Of a stretch of 64,000 bases of DNA, positions 37,740 to 48,142 are shown in pieces; position 1 is the first letter of the stretch; each line of letters begins with the position of its first letter. Made by a program: the position numbers and the translations under genes. The stretch is from Flavobacterium anhuiense. GTDB taxonomy: Bacteria > Bacteroidota > Bacteroidia > Flavobacteriales > Flavobacteriaceae. Under the pieces are notes generated by a model that worked only from the letters and a program-made list of their open reading frames with translations, had not been told where the DNA came from and made no database searches. The DNA is taken from the NCBI RefSeq assembly GCF_004151235.1, contig NZ_JUIV01000002.1, positions 496,001 to 560,000 on the forward strand, read 5' to 3'.

Positions 37740-40259
37740 ATGAATGCATTTATGATTTACCTGCCTATTATAATGGCAGTTTTAGGTTTACTTTTCATGG
37801 GAATAAAAAGGACTTGGGTTTTAAAACAAGACGCTGGAGACGGTAAGATGAAAGAGATTTCAGATTATATCTACGAAGGAGCCTTAGCCTTCCTAAAAGC
37901 CGAATATAAACTATTAACCATCTTTGTGATTATTGCCAGTTTAGCTTTGGCAGGAATCACTTTTATTCCAGGAGTAAAAACACATTTATTAATCGTAATA
38001 GCATTTATTTTTGGTGCATTTTTCTCTGCTTTAGCAGGAAATATGGGAATGAAAATAGCAACTAAAACAAACGTTAGAACTACTCAAGCAGCTCGTACAA
38101 GTCTTCCGCAAGCATTAAAAGTTTCTTTTGGCGGAGGAACCGTAATGGGATTAGGTGTAGCAGGTTTAGCTGTTTTAGGATTAACATCATTTTTTATCAT
38201 TTTCTTTCATTTGTTTTCTGGAGGAGTTTGGAAAGACACCAATACAATGACGGTTGTTTTAGAAACTCTTGCTGGATTTTCATTAGGAGCCGAATCTATC
38301 GCTTTATTTGCCAGAGTTGGTGGTGGAATCTATACAAAAGCAGCCGATGTTGGAGCCGATTTAGTGGGTAAAGTTGAGGCAGGAATTCCGGAAGATGATC
38401 CTCGTAATCCAGCAACAATTGCAGACAACGTAGGAGACAATGTTGGAGACGTTGCGGGTATGGGAGCCGATTTATTTGGATCTTATGTGGCAACTGTTTT
38501 AGCCGCAATGGTTCTTGGAAACTATGTGATAAAAGATATGGGAGGAAGTATTAATGATGCTTTCGGCGGAATTGGACCAATTTTGCTTCCAATGGCAATT
38601 GCTGGTTTCGGAATCTTTTTTTCGATTATCGGAACATTATTAGTAAAGATCTCAGATGATAATGCTAAAGAAGCGCAAGTGCAGAAAGCATTAAATATAG
38701 GAAACTGGGTTTCTATTGTTTTAACAGCTGTAGCTTGTTTCTTTTTAGTACAGCACATGCTTCCAGAAACGATGCAGATGACATTCTTTGGAGAAGGTTC
38801 CAAAGCGATTTCATCAATGCGTGTTTTCTATGCCACTTTAGTTGGATTGGTAGTTGGTGGAGCTATTTCATCAGTAACGGAATATTATACAGGATTAGGA
38901 ACGAAACCAGTATTGGCCATTGTTCAAAAATCATCTACAGGAGCAGGAACAAACGTAATTGCAGGTTTGGCAACAGGAATGATTTCTACTTTCCCAACCG
39001 TATTATTGTTTGCCATCGCAATTTGGATTTCTTATGTTTTGGCAGGATTTTATGGAGTGGCGCTAGCAGCTTCAGCAATGATGGCTACAACAGCCATGCA
39101 ATTGGCAATCGATGCTTTCGGACCAATTTCTGATAACGCTGGTGGAATCGCCGAAATGAGCGAATTGCCAAAAGAAGTTCGTACTAGAACAGATATTTTG
39201 GATTCAGTAGGAAATACAACAGCAGCAACAGGAAAAGGATTTGCAATTGCTTCTGCAGCCTTAACTTCATTGGCTTTATTTGCGGCCTATGTAACATTTA
39301 CAGGAATTGACGGAATCAATATTTTTAAAGCGCCAGTTTTAGCGATGTTATTTGTCGGTGGAATGATTCCAGTGGTTTTCTCTGCTTTAGCAATGAATTC
39401 TGTTGGAAAAGCAGCAATGGATATGGTTTACGAAGTTCGTCGCCAGTTTAAAGAAATTGCTGGTATTATGGAAGGAACAGGAAAACCAGAATACGGAAAA
39501 TGTGTTGAAATTTCTACAAAAGCCGCTTTACGCGAGATGATGCTTCCAGGAATTTTAACGATTGGTTTTCCGATTGCAATTGTTCTAATTGGAAAATTAG
39601 TTTACTCAGACAACAATCAATTAATTGCTGAAATGTTAGGTGGATATATGGCTGGAGTTACCGTTTCTGGAGTACTTTGGGCCGTTTTCCAAAACAATGC
39701 TGGAGGTGCTTGGGATAATGCTAAAAAATCTTTTGAGGCAGGAGTTATGATTAATGGCGAAATGACTTATAAAGGTTCTGATGCGCACAAAGCAGCGGTA
39801 ACAGGCGACACAGTTGGAGATCCGTTTAAAGATACTTCTGGACCTTCAATGAATATTTTAATCAAATTAACTTGTTTGATTGGATTGGTAATTGCTCCAA
39901 TTTTGGGTGAAGGCCATGCTCCGTCAGATATTGCTGGAAAAGCTTCTTGCTGTGCTAAAACTGAAATGCATGCAGGAATGTCTAAATGCGGCGATATGTC
40001 TGGAATGACAAAAGAAGAATGCATTAAAATGTGTAAAGAAAAAGGCTGTTCTGAAGAAGAAACAGCTAAATGTCTGGCTCATTTTGATGCAACTGGAAAA
40101 TATGCTCATGCAGAAAGCCAATCTGTTCGTGTTGAGGTTAAAAATGTAGACGGAAAAGCTACTGGAACTGTTACTAAAACCGTAAATGGTAAAACAACAA
40201 CCGAAGTTTTTGAAGGAACCGAAGAAGAAGTCTTAGCGAAAGTTGAAGCTGCGAAATAA
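37740..40259 (+). CDS. hppA: Membrane-bound sodium- or proton-pumping pyrophosphatase with a Cys-rich C-terminal extension
   Basis: An 839-residue ion pump with about 16 membrane helices. The PPi site is intact: [20 protein letters not shown] near 205 and [19 protein letters not shown] near 230, and [15 protein letters not shown] near 690. [13 protein letters not shown] carries Ala at the position that tells K+-dependent (Ala) from K+-independent (Lys) pumps, so this is the K+-dependent class, commonly Na+-pumping in Bacteroidetes. After the last helix (about residue 722) is an unusual tail of about 117 residues: seven Cys and several Met in about 45 residues, then a beta-rich stretch ([20 protein letters not shown]). 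The stop codon falls 100 bp before the next gene. Confidence 0.95.
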   Translation: MNAFMIYLPIIMAVLGLLFMGIKRTWVLKQDAGDGKMKEISDYIYEGALAFLKAEYKLLTIFVIIASLALAGITFIPGVKTHLLIVIAFIFGAFFSALAGNMGMKIATKTNVRTTQAARTSLPQALKVSFGGGTVMGLGVAGLAVLGLTSFFIIFFHLFSGGVWKDTNTMTVVLETLAGFSLGAESIALFARVGGGIYTKAADVGADLVGKVEAGIPEDDPRNPATIADNVGDNVGDVAGMGADLFGSYVATVLAAMVLGNYVIKDMGGSINDAFGGIGPILLPMAIAGFGIFFSIIGTLLVKISDDNAKEAQVQKALNIGNWVSIVLTAVACFFLVQHMLPETMQMTFFGEGSKAISSMRVFYATLVGLVVGGAISSVTEYYTGLGTKPVLAIVQKSSTGAGTNVIAGLATGMISTFPTVLLFAIAIWISYVLAGFYGVALAASAMMATTAMQLAIDAFGPISDNAGGIAEMSELPKEVRTRTDILDSVGNTTAATGKGFAIASAALTSLALFAAYVTFTGIDGINIFKAPVLAMLFVGGMIPVVFSALAMNSVGKAAMDMVYEVRRQFKEIAGIMEGTGKPEYGKCVEISTKAALREMMLPGILTIGFPIAIVLIGKLVYSDNNQLIAEMLGGYMAGVTVSGVLWAVFQNNAGGAWDNAKKSFEAGVMINGEMTYKGSDAHKAAVTGDTVGDPFKDTSGPSMNILIKLTCLIGLVIAPILGEGHAPSDIAGKASCCAKTEMHAGMSKCGDMSGMTKEECIKMCKEKGCSEEETAKCLAHFDATGKYAHAESQSVRVEVKNVDGKATGTVTKTVNGKTTTEVFEGTEEEVLAKVEAAK

Positions 40260-40262
40260 TAG

Positions 40263-40291
40263 CTTTGTTAAAGTTTAAAACTTTGACAAAG
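40263..40291. repeat. 29-bp palindrome (REP-like)
   Basis: A near-perfect palindrome (one mismatch), with 14-nt arms CTTTGTTAAAGTTT and AAACTTTGACAAAG, lies directly after the hppA stop. It has the same size and shape as the palindromes at 18826-18927 but a different sequence. Confidence 0.75.
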
Positions 40292-40304
40292 TTTCATGAA
40301 AACG

Positions 40305-40336
40305 AAAATGCCTCTAAATAATTTTAGAGGCATTTT
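40305..40336. terminator. Bidirectional terminator of hppA and the kinase gene
   Basis: A perfect 14-bp stem (40305-40318 with 40323-40336), with a 4-nt loop and T runs on both sides, lies between convergent genes. Confidence 0.92.
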
Positions 40337-40359
40337 TTATTTCGGGTAAATTCTTTGTT

Positions 40360-40974
40360 TTAAAACAATCCGTTCAATTCAGCATCAATTCTATTAATGA
40401 TATCTCCTAAATCTTCTGGATTGTCAACGAAATTGATATTGTCAACATCAATAATTAAAAGTTTTCCTTTAGTATAAGTCTGGATCCAAGCTTCGTATCT
40501 TTCGTTCAAACGGCTTAAATAATCGATAGAAATAGAGTTTTCATATTCACGTCCGCGTTTGTGGATTTGCCCCACTAAATTTGGAATAGAACTTCTTAAA
40601 TAAATCAATAAATCTGGAGCTTTTACCAAAGATTCCATTAATTCAAACAAAGACGTGTAATTTTCAAAGTCACGGCTTGTCATTAATCCCATCGCATATA
40701 AATTGGGTGCAAAAATATGCGCATCTTCATAAATCGTTCTGTCTTGGATGATTTTTTTACCGCTTTCGCGAATTTGCTGCACTTGACGGAAACGGCTGTT
40801 TAGGAAATAAATCTGAAGATTGAACGACCAGCGCTCCATCTGATGATAGAAATCATCCAGATACGGATTATCAACTACGTCTTCATAATGAGGTTCCCAT
40901 TTGAAATGTTTCGCCAATAATTTGGTCAAAGTTGTTTTTCCTGCGCCTATGTTTCCTGCTATTGCTATGTGCAT
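40360..40974 (-). CDS. Deoxynucleoside kinase
   Basis: A 204-residue deoxynucleoside kinase (dNK/dCK-dGK family). The P-loop is GNIGAGKTTLTK near 7-18. EDRTIYEDAH-like QDRTIYEDAHIF near 87, with the DRS-type Arg, and KRGREYENSIS near 148, the LID, are visible. It phosphorylates purine or pyrimidine deoxynucleosides for salvage; the substrate cannot be told. It overlaps the upstream gene by one base. Confidence 0.92.
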   Translation of the reverse strand: MHIAIAGNIGAGKTTLTKLLAKHFKWEPHYEDVVDNPYLDDFYHQMERWSFNLQIYFLNSRFRQVQQIRESGKKIIQDRTIYEDAHIFAPNLYAMGLMTSRDFENYTSLFELMESLVKAPDLLIYLRSSIPNLVGQIHKRGREYENSISIDYLSRLNERYEAWIQTYTKGKLLIIDVDNINFVDNPEDLGDIINRIDAELNGLF

Positions 40975-41789
40975 TACGGTGTTACGATTTTATAATTTGA
41001 TATATCTGTAGCTGTAAAAATAGATAAAATTTGGTCTTTGTAATAAAAATTGTCAAAGGTTTTTTCTGAAATTTTAATCTCAGAAATTACTTCTGGATTT
41101 GGTTTATTGAAACCTTTAAAATACAATAAATTATCCTTACTGAAAAGATATTGAGAAGAATTAACAATGGCAATTTTATCAAAGTCGGCTATTTTTCCTA
41201 GCGAAGTAATTTTCCCAAAAATGTCACAAGAATACCAATTGTTTTTCTTGTCAACCCAAAAGAAAGTATTAAAATCGGTTTGATAATATTGAATTGGTTC
41301 CGTCAGCGGAATTGAGACGGTTTTGTATTCATTTTTTAAATAATCAAAAAGACTAATTTGCTGGTTTAAAGTATTGTAGATCCATAGTTGATTTTGAGTA
41401 GACATTCCGATCGCACTTACTACAATTGGAGTGGCATTCTGCGAAAAATTAATTTCGGTCATTTTATTTAATTGATTGTCCAATAAAACCACACTATTGA
41501 AATCTTCATAAAACAGAACAATTTTCAACGGATTTTGAAGATCAACTTTCGTAATTTTTCCTAAAGAAACATTCTTGTACTCGAAGATTTCTTTTCCTTT
41601 AGTTTTACTGAAAACATTATTGGTTATCTGATACGAATATCCAAAAGCATCATATCCTAAAAAAGCATCAGAAGTATTTTTGTATTGAGAAATTAAAGTT
41701 GGATTTATACTCAAATCCTGAGCAGAAAGCGCATGGAAAGTGCAGAAAAGAAATATGGAGGATAAAATTTTTTGCACAGTTTTACGCAT
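40974..41789 (-). CDS. Exported protein of unknown function, possible beta-propeller
   Basis: A 271-residue protein with a signal peptide (about 1-23, ending HALSAQ). Repeating strands such as QNQLWIYNTLNQQISLFDYL and NWYSCDIFGKITSLG look like a small beta-propeller. The function is unknown. Its stop overlaps the start of the kinase gene (TAATG overlap), so the two are coupled; this pairing seems to be by chance of operon structure rather than shared function. Confidence 0.65.
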   Translation of the reverse strand: MRKTVQKILSSIFLFCTFHALSAQDLSINPTLISQYKNTSDAFLGYDAFGYSYQITNNVFSKTKGKEIFEYKNVSLGKITKVDLQNPLKIVLFYEDFNSVVLLDNQLNKMTEINFSQNATPIVVSAIGMSTQNQLWIYNTLNQQISLFDYLKNEYKTVSIPLTEPIQYYQTDFNTFFWVDKKNNWYSCDIFGKITSLGKIADFDKIAIVNSSQYLFSKDNLLYFKGFNKPNPEVISEIKISEKTFDNFYYKDQILSIFTATDISNYKIVTP

Positions 41790-42000
41790 TAGAAATTATT
41801 TTACAAGAGCACCAAATTACAAAAAACTCTTCTTTAAATTTCAATTTTAAGTCTTAAACCTTTTTTAATCTAATAGTCTAAAAAATAAGCGGTTCTATCT
41901 ATACCTTAATGCCGTTTATATATTTAGTTTTTTGAATTTTAAAATAAATAATACATTTGAATGTAAGTTTTGTCGGATTTACTCACTTAAAGAAAATGAA

Positions 42001-42888
42001 ATGAAAAAGATATTTTTTTATATTACTTTATTGCTTGTTTCTAGTCAAATTCAAGCTCAAAAAGATTTTCAGGGAATGGCTGTTTACGAGTCTAAAACCC
42101 AAGCGCCAAAATTTGAAGGAATGCGTGGCAATAGAGATATTACTCCAGAAATGCAGAAAAATATGGAAGAGCGTATGAAAAAAATGCTCGAAAAAACATT
42201 CATTTTAAACTTCGATAAAGTAGCATCAATTTATAAAGAAGAAGAAAAGCTAGAAGCGCCTGGCCAACAGCAGGGAGGTTTTCGAGTTATGTTTGGCTCG
42301 CTTACTGGCGGTGGCGGTACTTTTTATAAAGATGTAAAGGCAAAAACGTATACAGTCGATAAAGAATTTATGGGCAAGGAATTTCTTGTTGTAGATTCTC
42401 TTCCAAAATTAGAATGGAAATTAGAACAAGAAACCAAGCAAATTGGTGGTTACAATTGCTTCAAAGCGACAGCAGTAAAACAGGCTAGCAAAACTGATTT
42501 CAGAAACTTTAGACCTAAAAACAACGATGATAAAAAGGATGAAGTAAAAAAGACTTCGGGCGAGACAAAGACCAATTTTGCAGACAATTTTGAAATTCCA
42601 AAAGAAATTGTCGTGACAGCTTGGTATACGCCAGAAATTCCGATCAATCAAGGACCAGAAAATTATTGGGGACTTCCGGGATTAATCCTAGAAATCAACG
42701 ATGGGACAACGACTATTTTATGTTCGAAAATTGTTTTGAATGCCAAAGATAAGGTAGAAATAAAACCTTCTAAAAAAGGAAAAGTAGTTTCTCAGAAAGA
42801 ATATGACGAAACGGTAATTAAAAAGATGGAAGAATTTAGAGAGATGAATCGCGGTCGTGCTGGCGGACCTCCTCCTATGGGAAGATAA
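42001..42888 (+). CDS. GLPGLI family protein
   Basis: A 295-residue exported protein. The start MKKIFFYITLLLVSSQIQAQ at 42001 gives a clean signal peptide; an upstream in-frame ATG (41932) is rejected. The name-giving motif is seen as ENYWGLPGLILEINDG near 220-235. The C-terminus is Pro/Gly-rich (RAGGPPPMGR). Genes of this family often precede an outer-membrane carboxypeptidase-like/TonB protein, as here. The function is unknown, probably periplasmic. Confidence 0.9.
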   Translation: MKKIFFYITLLLVSSQIQAQKDFQGMAVYESKTQAPKFEGMRGNRDITPEMQKNMEERMKKMLEKTFILNFDKVASIYKEEEKLEAPGQQQGGFRVMFGSLTGGGGTFYKDVKAKTYTVDKEFMGKEFLVVDSLPKLEWKLEQETKQIGGYNCFKATAVKQASKTDFRNFRPKNNDDKKDEVKKTSGETKTNFADNFEIPKEIVVTAWYTPEIPINQGPENYWGLPGLILEINDGTTTILCSKIVLNAKDKVEIKPSKKGKVVSQKEYDETVIKKMEEFREMNRGRAGGPPPMGR

Positions 42889-42978
42889 TATCTTTAAAAT
42901 TCCAATTTTCAAAATCCAAAATCCAAATTGCTTCGCCTGTTCGCTATCGCTCGGGCCCAAACTTTCAATATTCTTATA

Positions 42979-45666
42979 ATGAATAAGACACTTTTTGTAT
43001 TTGCCTTACTTTTTACTTCTATATGCTTTTCTCAAAGTGTTCGCTTTGATGGCTTTATTCAGGATGAACAGAAAAATCCTTTAGAAATGGCCAATATTAT
43101 GGCTATTAATAATGGTACAAAAGCAATGGATTCTTATGGGATTACCAATGATAAAGGGAAGTTTCAGCTGACTTTGAAACCCAATACAGCTTATACCATT
43201 AAAATAAGTTATTTGGGAATGAAGTCTAAAGAAATTGCAGTATCGACTAAGTCTGAAAATATGACTCAGAATATTGTTTTGGATGGTGCAGGAATCGAGT
43301 TGGAAGGCGTAGAAATTGTTCGAGAAATGCCTGTTTCTATAAAAGGTGACACAATTGTTTACAATGCTGATTCTTTTAAATCTGGAACAGAAAAAAAGCT
43401 TGAAGATGTCTTAAAGAAACTTCCAGGAGTTGAGGTAAATGCCGATGGAGAAATTGAAGTTGAAGGAAAAAAAGTCAGCAAATTGATGGTTGAGGGAAAA
43501 GATTTTTTTGACGGAGATACCAAATTAGGCGTCAAAAATATTCCGGCCGATGCAATTGATAAAGTTCAGGTTTTAAGAAATTATAACGAAATAAGCCAAT
43601 TAAAAGGTTTAGAAAACGATCAAGAAAATGTGGCGATGAACATTAAGTTGAAAGAAGGAAAAAAGAACTTTTGGTTTGGAGATGTGACCGCAGGAATTGG
43701 TGTTGCAGAATTGGATAGTCGATATATCATTAATCCAAAACTGTTCTATTACAGTCCGAAATACAGTATTAATTTAATTACTAATTTTAATAATATTGGC
43801 GAATTGCCTCTTACAGCTCAGGATTACTTTAAGTTTACAGGAGGATTCAAAAATATGATGAAAAAAGGCGGAAGCAGTTTTAATGTTTCTTCAAATGATT
43901 TAGGAATTTCGTTATTGCGTAATAATCGTGCAAAAGAAATTGAAACAAAATTTGGCGCAACAAACTTTGCTTATTCAGTCAACAAAGCTTGGAATATTAG
44001 CGGTTTCGGAATTCTTTCAACTTCAAAAACCGATTTAGAAACCAAATCGCAAACAACAATTTTAGATTCTGGTGATCAACAGAAAAGTAACGAAAATACC
44101 AGCCAAAAAAATAATTTGGGACTTTTTAAATTAAGCTCAACCTATAAGCCAAGCGACAAATTTCAGTTTGATTATGATATTTTAACCAAACTTACTAAAC
44201 AAGAAGAATACTCAGATTTGTTTAGAGAACAGATTGTTCAAAACGCTGCGACTTCAGAAGATATTTTTACAACAAAAAAACAAGATCCTACTTCGATTAA
44301 TCAGAATTTGAGTTTGTATTATACGCAAAGCACTAAAAATATCTTTGCTTTTGAAATGCAGCATTTATATCAGGACGAAAATCCTTTTTATAATGCTAAC
44401 CTGCAAACACTTCCTTTTGATTTATCAGGATATATTTCGGGACAAAACAGAAATGATTATAATCAAGACCGATTTGTGAAAACCAATAAATTGGATGCAA
44501 AACTGGATTATTATTATATGGTGACACCAAAAAGTAATTTCAATATTACTTTAGGAAATACGTATTCATATCAGAACTTTAATTCTCACATTTTCCAAAT
44601 GTTAGATAATGGAACGAGAAACGATTTGAATAATGCTCAAAATAATAATGATGTAGATTATCGTTTTAATGATGCTTTTGTGGGCTTTCATTATAAAATC
44701 CTCACAGGAAAATTTACATTTACGCCAGGAGTAAGCTTTCATACGTATCAAATGACAAACGGACAATTAGGAACCGATTATTCCCAGGATTTCACGAAAG
44801 TGCTTCCAGATTTTTTTGCTTTGTATCAAATCAAGAAATCAGAAACATTAACGTATAATTTTTCTCTAACAAACGATTTTACAGACATTAATCAGTTGGC
44901 TGCGGGTTATGTTTTGTCTAATTATAGCAGTTTGTTTCGCGGAAATCGTTTCTTAGAAAATGCGACTTCACAAGTGCATTCGCTTCGTTATTTCAAGTAT
45001 AACATGTTCAATTTTGAGAACATTTTTGCCAATGCAACTTACACCAGAAAAGTAGATGCTATTAAAACAAAAGCCAATTTTGACGGAATTAACCAATCTT
45101 CAGTTCCTTATAATTCCAATTTGGCCGATGAGACTTTTAGCGGAATGGGAAATTATGGGCGTTCGTTTTTAAAGAATTATAAAGCTTCTGCAAATGCTAG
45201 TTTTAATTGGTCGAAATTCAATAATATTCAGAACAATCAATTGTCGACAACAGAAAGTTTCAGCCAAAGCTACACCGTTCGAGCTTCAACAAATTATAAA
45301 AATCTTCCAAATATTGAATTCGGCTACAATCTTTTGGTGAATAAATACAGTGGTTCAACCTTTTACACTGATAAACCATTTGCAAGATTAGATTATTACT
45401 TCTTGGATAGTTTTTCTTTTGTTTCAGAATATGAATTTTACCATTATTATAATGGCGATAAAACAGTTGATAATGAATATGATTTTTTAAGCGCTAGTTT
45501 AATTTATCAAAAAAAGAACAGCAAATGGGAATATAAAATCTCGGCAACCAATTTGTTGAACACAAAATATCTTAACGATGACAGCTTCTCACAATTCTCT
45601 ACAAGAGTTTCGCAATACACTGTGCAGCCGCGTTATATCATATTTTCAATGAAATATAATTTGTAG
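42979..45666 (+). CDS. Outer-membrane beta-barrel protein, TonB receptor-like, with N-terminal carboxypeptidase-like domain
   Basis: An 895-residue protein. The start MNKTLFVFALLFTSICFSQ at 42979 gives the signal peptide. A carboxypeptidase-like domain (about 22-105) and a plug-like region with VLKKLPGVEVNADGEIEVEG near 150 follow, and the rest is a long barrel. It belongs to the group of plug-barrel proteins without a clear TonB box, paired with GLPGLI proteins. It probably binds or exports a peptide or other envelope ligand; the substrate is not known. Confidence 0.88.
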   Translation: MNKTLFVFALLFTSICFSQSVRFDGFIQDEQKNPLEMANIMAINNGTKAMDSYGITNDKGKFQLTLKPNTAYTIKISYLGMKSKEIAVSTKSENMTQNIVLDGAGIELEGVEIVREMPVSIKGDTIVYNADSFKSGTEKKLEDVLKKLPGVEVNADGEIEVEGKKVSKLMVEGKDFFDGDTKLGVKNIPADAIDKVQVLRNYNEISQLKGLENDQENVAMNIKLKEGKKNFWFGDVTAGIGVAELDSRYIINPKLFYYSPKYSINLITNFNNIGELPLTAQDYFKFTGGFKNMMKKGGSSFNVSSNDLGISLLRNNRAKEIETKFGATNFAYSVNKAWNISGFGILSTSKTDLETKSQTTILDSGDQQKSNENTSQKNNLGLFKLSSTYKPSDKFQFDYDILTKLTKQEEYSDLFREQIVQNAATSEDIFTTKKQDPTSINQNLSLYYTQSTKNIFAFEMQHLYQDENPFYNANLQTLPFDLSGYISGQNRNDYNQDRFVKTNKLDAKLDYYYMVTPKSNFNITLGNTYSYQNFNSHIFQMLDNGTRNDLNNAQNNNDVDYRFNDAFVGFHYKILTGKFTFTPGVSFHTYQMTNGQLGTDYSQDFTKVLPDFFALYQIKKSETLTYNFSLTNDFTDINQLAAGYVLSNYSSLFRGNRFLENATSQVHSLRYFKYNMFNFENIFANATYTRKVDAIKTKANFDGINQSSVPYNSNLADETFSGMGNYGRSFLKNYKASANASFNWSKFNNIQNNQLSTTESFSQSYTVRASTNYKNLPNIEFGYNLLVNKYSGSTFYTDKPFARLDYYFLDSFSFVSEYEFYHYYNGDKTVDNEYDFLSASLIYQKKNSKWEYKISATNLLNTKYLNDDSFSQFSTRVSQYTVQPRYIIFSMKYNL

Positions 45667-45699
45667 TATTTTAACTGCAAATATTATGATTTTTTGTGA

Positions 45700-45728
45700 T
45701 TTGTTTAAAGAAGAATCAGATATCTTTG
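45700..45728 (+). promoter_or_regulatory. Promoter of the 757-residue protein gene
   Basis: TTTG (45700-45703), 17 nt, then TATCTTTG (45721-45728), both exact matches to the consensus, about 31 bp before the start codon. Confidence 0.7.
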
Positions 45729-45759
45729 CGCTATATTATTAACAACAAAACATGTAGTT

Positions 45760-48033
45760 ATGCGCAATTTTATTTGGAGTTTATCACTCCTATTTGCCGG
45801 AATTTCTATCTCTTTCGCCCAAACAAATGGAATAGAAAAAGGAACTTATTTATCTACAAATAAAGGAGGAAAAATCAAATTAAATTTATTGGATGATAAT
45901 AAGTATGAATTGGTTTTTTATTCGGGAGGATATGAAATTAAAGGAGATTCTTTAGTTTTCTTGAAAAGTAAAAATACCATAGATAATAGATTTGATCTTT
46001 CTTTTGCTAAAGATAAAAAAGCAAAAAAAATTAAGATTAAGTTTTTGAATCCGTCTTATTATTCTTTTTACATAGGAACTCAAAAAGGAACAGAATCTGT
46101 TCAATACCAGAGACTTTTAGATATAAAAACGAAAGTAGATCCTGAATATATCAAAACAGATTTGGATTTTGAAATAGAAAAAACGGATTTCCTTTATTTG
46201 GTTTATGAGGATTATAATGGGAAAAGTGATGTTAATAAATATGCATTGCCAAAAGATGTTTCAGAGATAACAATCAATTATGATTTGGCAGTTCTCAGCG
46301 ATTTAAATCTTGTTGGATCTTTTGATAAGAATACAAAAGAATTAAAAATTTCTGATCAAGCAGGAAAAGATCCTTTAGTGTTTGTGAACGAAAAAGATGA
46401 GAAGCCTGCTAAGGCTCCGACAGTGACTCCTATAGAAACACAGTCTGTTGCAAACTGGACTTATCCAGGGAAAGATCCTGATTACGGTTCTTATGGAAGT
46501 GCTGTAGTAGATAGCATATATAATAGTCTGCCAGTTGATACTACTGCGGTACCTGCAGCAGCTTATCCTATTGATCCTCCAGCTTCTTATACCAAATACG
46601 ATTTTAAACTAAAAATAGAAGACAATCTAAAAAAGGCAATAGAATCTACCAAAACAGCCAGCAACAAATTTTTGGTAGTTGTGGTTGACAGCAAGAATAA
46701 ATCGGCTAAGGAAGGTTTTGATGCTTTTGTAAAAGAACAAGAAACTCAAACGGGATATAATATGTATGATTCGTATAATGCATTATACGATACCTACAAT
46801 TATTATTTGGCTGGAGCCGATGATAAAAAATGGCTGAAAAACAATAAAATAACCAATGATCCGAGCGTATTGGTTTTAAACGGTAACGGTGATGTACTTG
46901 CTGTTGCAAAATCAGATTTAACAGCGCAACAATATCAGTTTAGCTATTATGGCGATTTGTATAGAAAACTTCAAAAAGCAAATGCTTTCCTTTCTATAGA
47001 TAAAGTTTTAACGAACAAAAAAGCCTCAGATGCAGATTTAATTAATGCTTTTAATAAAGCGGCTTTATTAGAAACGTCTTATGATTATGATTCAGATTAT
47101 TCAGTAAGCGATCCTAATTCTACTGATTTTGTAATTAAAAAAACGGCTTTAGACCAAAAAGAAGTAGCTCAAACATGGAAAAAAATGATTGAAGCGCACC
47201 AAAAAGATAAAGCTGTAAACATGTATTTGGCTGAGACTATTATAAAAGAAATCAAAAATCAAGGATTTACAAAACAGCTTTTTAATCAAGACAGAATTCT
47301 TAATGATACCGATTTTCTAGCAATAGATTATTTGCTAAAACATTCTGATGATATTGAGAATAATAAAGTTGCTTTCAATAATAGTGCGCCAGAAGTTCAT
47401 AATATAGGAAGTGCTGTTTCTGAAATTTCTAATGCCTTACAGCAAAATCTGTACGCTTCTCAAGATGGACTTACAGGGGAAATGAATAAAGAAAAAATCA
47501 ATTCTGTTTACAAAAAGATCATCGCATCTGGAAAAGGAAATTTTGATGCTTACAGAAATTATTTTTATTATTTAAGCCAGCTTGAAGATCAGGATGGTTC
47601 TAATACTGGATATTTGAAAGAATTCAGTGCGTATTTTGATAATACATTAGCTGGGCCAAGTCCAATAGAAAAATTAGACGCCATTTTTGGAGGTTTAGAT
47701 TCTAGCTCAAGTTATTCTTATGATGGATGGAGTTCGTTTAAACTTTACCACTCAGATATTTGCAATAACGCGGCATGGGCAGTTGTATTAAAACCACAGA
47801 ACTCAAACTTTATTAAACAGGCTATTAAATGGTCTGAATATAGTTTAGTAATATCTAAAAACAATCCGTATTATTTAGATACTTTAGCGCAATTGTATTA
47901 TAAAGACGGACAGACACAAAAAGCTATCGAAACACAGGTTTTAGCAGTAAAATTTATTACTAGTGACGTTGATGAAGAAACTGCAAATCAAATGAAGGAA
48001 GTTCTAACTAAAATGAGTAACGGAACATATTAA
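45760..48033 (+). CDS. Large exported protein of unknown function
   Basis: A 757-residue protein with a signal peptide (MRNFIWSLSLLFAGISISFAQ). The N-terminal 200 residues look like beta-strands. A region at about 285-400 (NKFLVVVVDSKNKSAKEGFDAF then DPSVLVLNGNGDVLAV) has the shape of a thioredoxin fold but no CxxC. The C-terminal part (about 560-750) is helical and ends with an apparent tetratricopeptide-like unit (YYLDTLAQLYYKDGQTQKAI). I do not know the function. It is monocistronic with its own promoter and terminator. Confidence 0.7.
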   Translation: MRNFIWSLSLLFAGISISFAQTNGIEKGTYLSTNKGGKIKLNLLDDNKYELVFYSGGYEIKGDSLVFLKSKNTIDNRFDLSFAKDKKAKKIKIKFLNPSYYSFYIGTQKGTESVQYQRLLDIKTKVDPEYIKTDLDFEIEKTDFLYLVYEDYNGKSDVNKYALPKDVSEITINYDLAVLSDLNLVGSFDKNTKELKISDQAGKDPLVFVNEKDEKPAKAPTVTPIETQSVANWTYPGKDPDYGSYGSAVVDSIYNSLPVDTTAVPAAAYPIDPPASYTKYDFKLKIEDNLKKAIESTKTASNKFLVVVVDSKNKSAKEGFDAFVKEQETQTGYNMYDSYNALYDTYNYYLAGADDKKWLKNNKITNDPSVLVLNGNGDVLAVAKSDLTAQQYQFSYYGDLYRKLQKANAFLSIDKVLTNKKASDADLINAFNKAALLETSYDYDSDYSVSDPNSTDFVIKKTALDQKEVAQTWKKMIEAHQKDKAVNMYLAETIIKEIKNQGFTKQLFNQDRILNDTDFLAIDYLLKHSDDIENNKVAFNNSAPEVHNIGSAVSEISNALQQNLYASQDGLTGEMNKEKINSVYKKIIASGKGNFDAYRNYFYYLSQLEDQDGSNTGYLKEFSAYFDNTLAGPSPIEKLDAIFGGLDSSSSYSYDGWSSFKLYHSDICNNAAWAVVLKPQNSNFIKQAIKWSEYSLVISKNNPYYLDTLAQLYYKDGQTQKAIETQVLAVKFITSDVDEETANQMKEVLTKMSNGTY

Positions 48034-48055
48034 TAAAGAATTATCAGTATAAAAT

Positions 48056-48089
48056 AAAAGCCGATTTCTAGAATTAGAAATCGGCTTTT
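48056..48089. terminator. Bidirectional terminator of the 757-residue protein gene and metK
   Basis: A perfect 15-bp stem (48056-48070 with 48075-48089), with a 4-nt loop, between convergent genes. Confidence 0.92.
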
Positions 48090-48142
48090 TATGTTTAGCT
48101 AATCTAGATGTCTAATAATCTAAGTTAGTCTATAAGTCTGAA

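Noticed and set aside
37740..40259. Long open frames on the opposite strand inside hppA and other large genes
   Set aside because: They are shadows of strongly conserved coding sequence, have no promoter or family resemblance, and the forward frame is clearly the real gene.
42928..42978. N-terminal extension of the plug-barrel protein (start at 42928)
   Set aside because: The extra 17 residues precede a perfect signal peptide, and their DNA (CTTCGCCTGTTCGCTATCGC) looks like an intergenic repeat.
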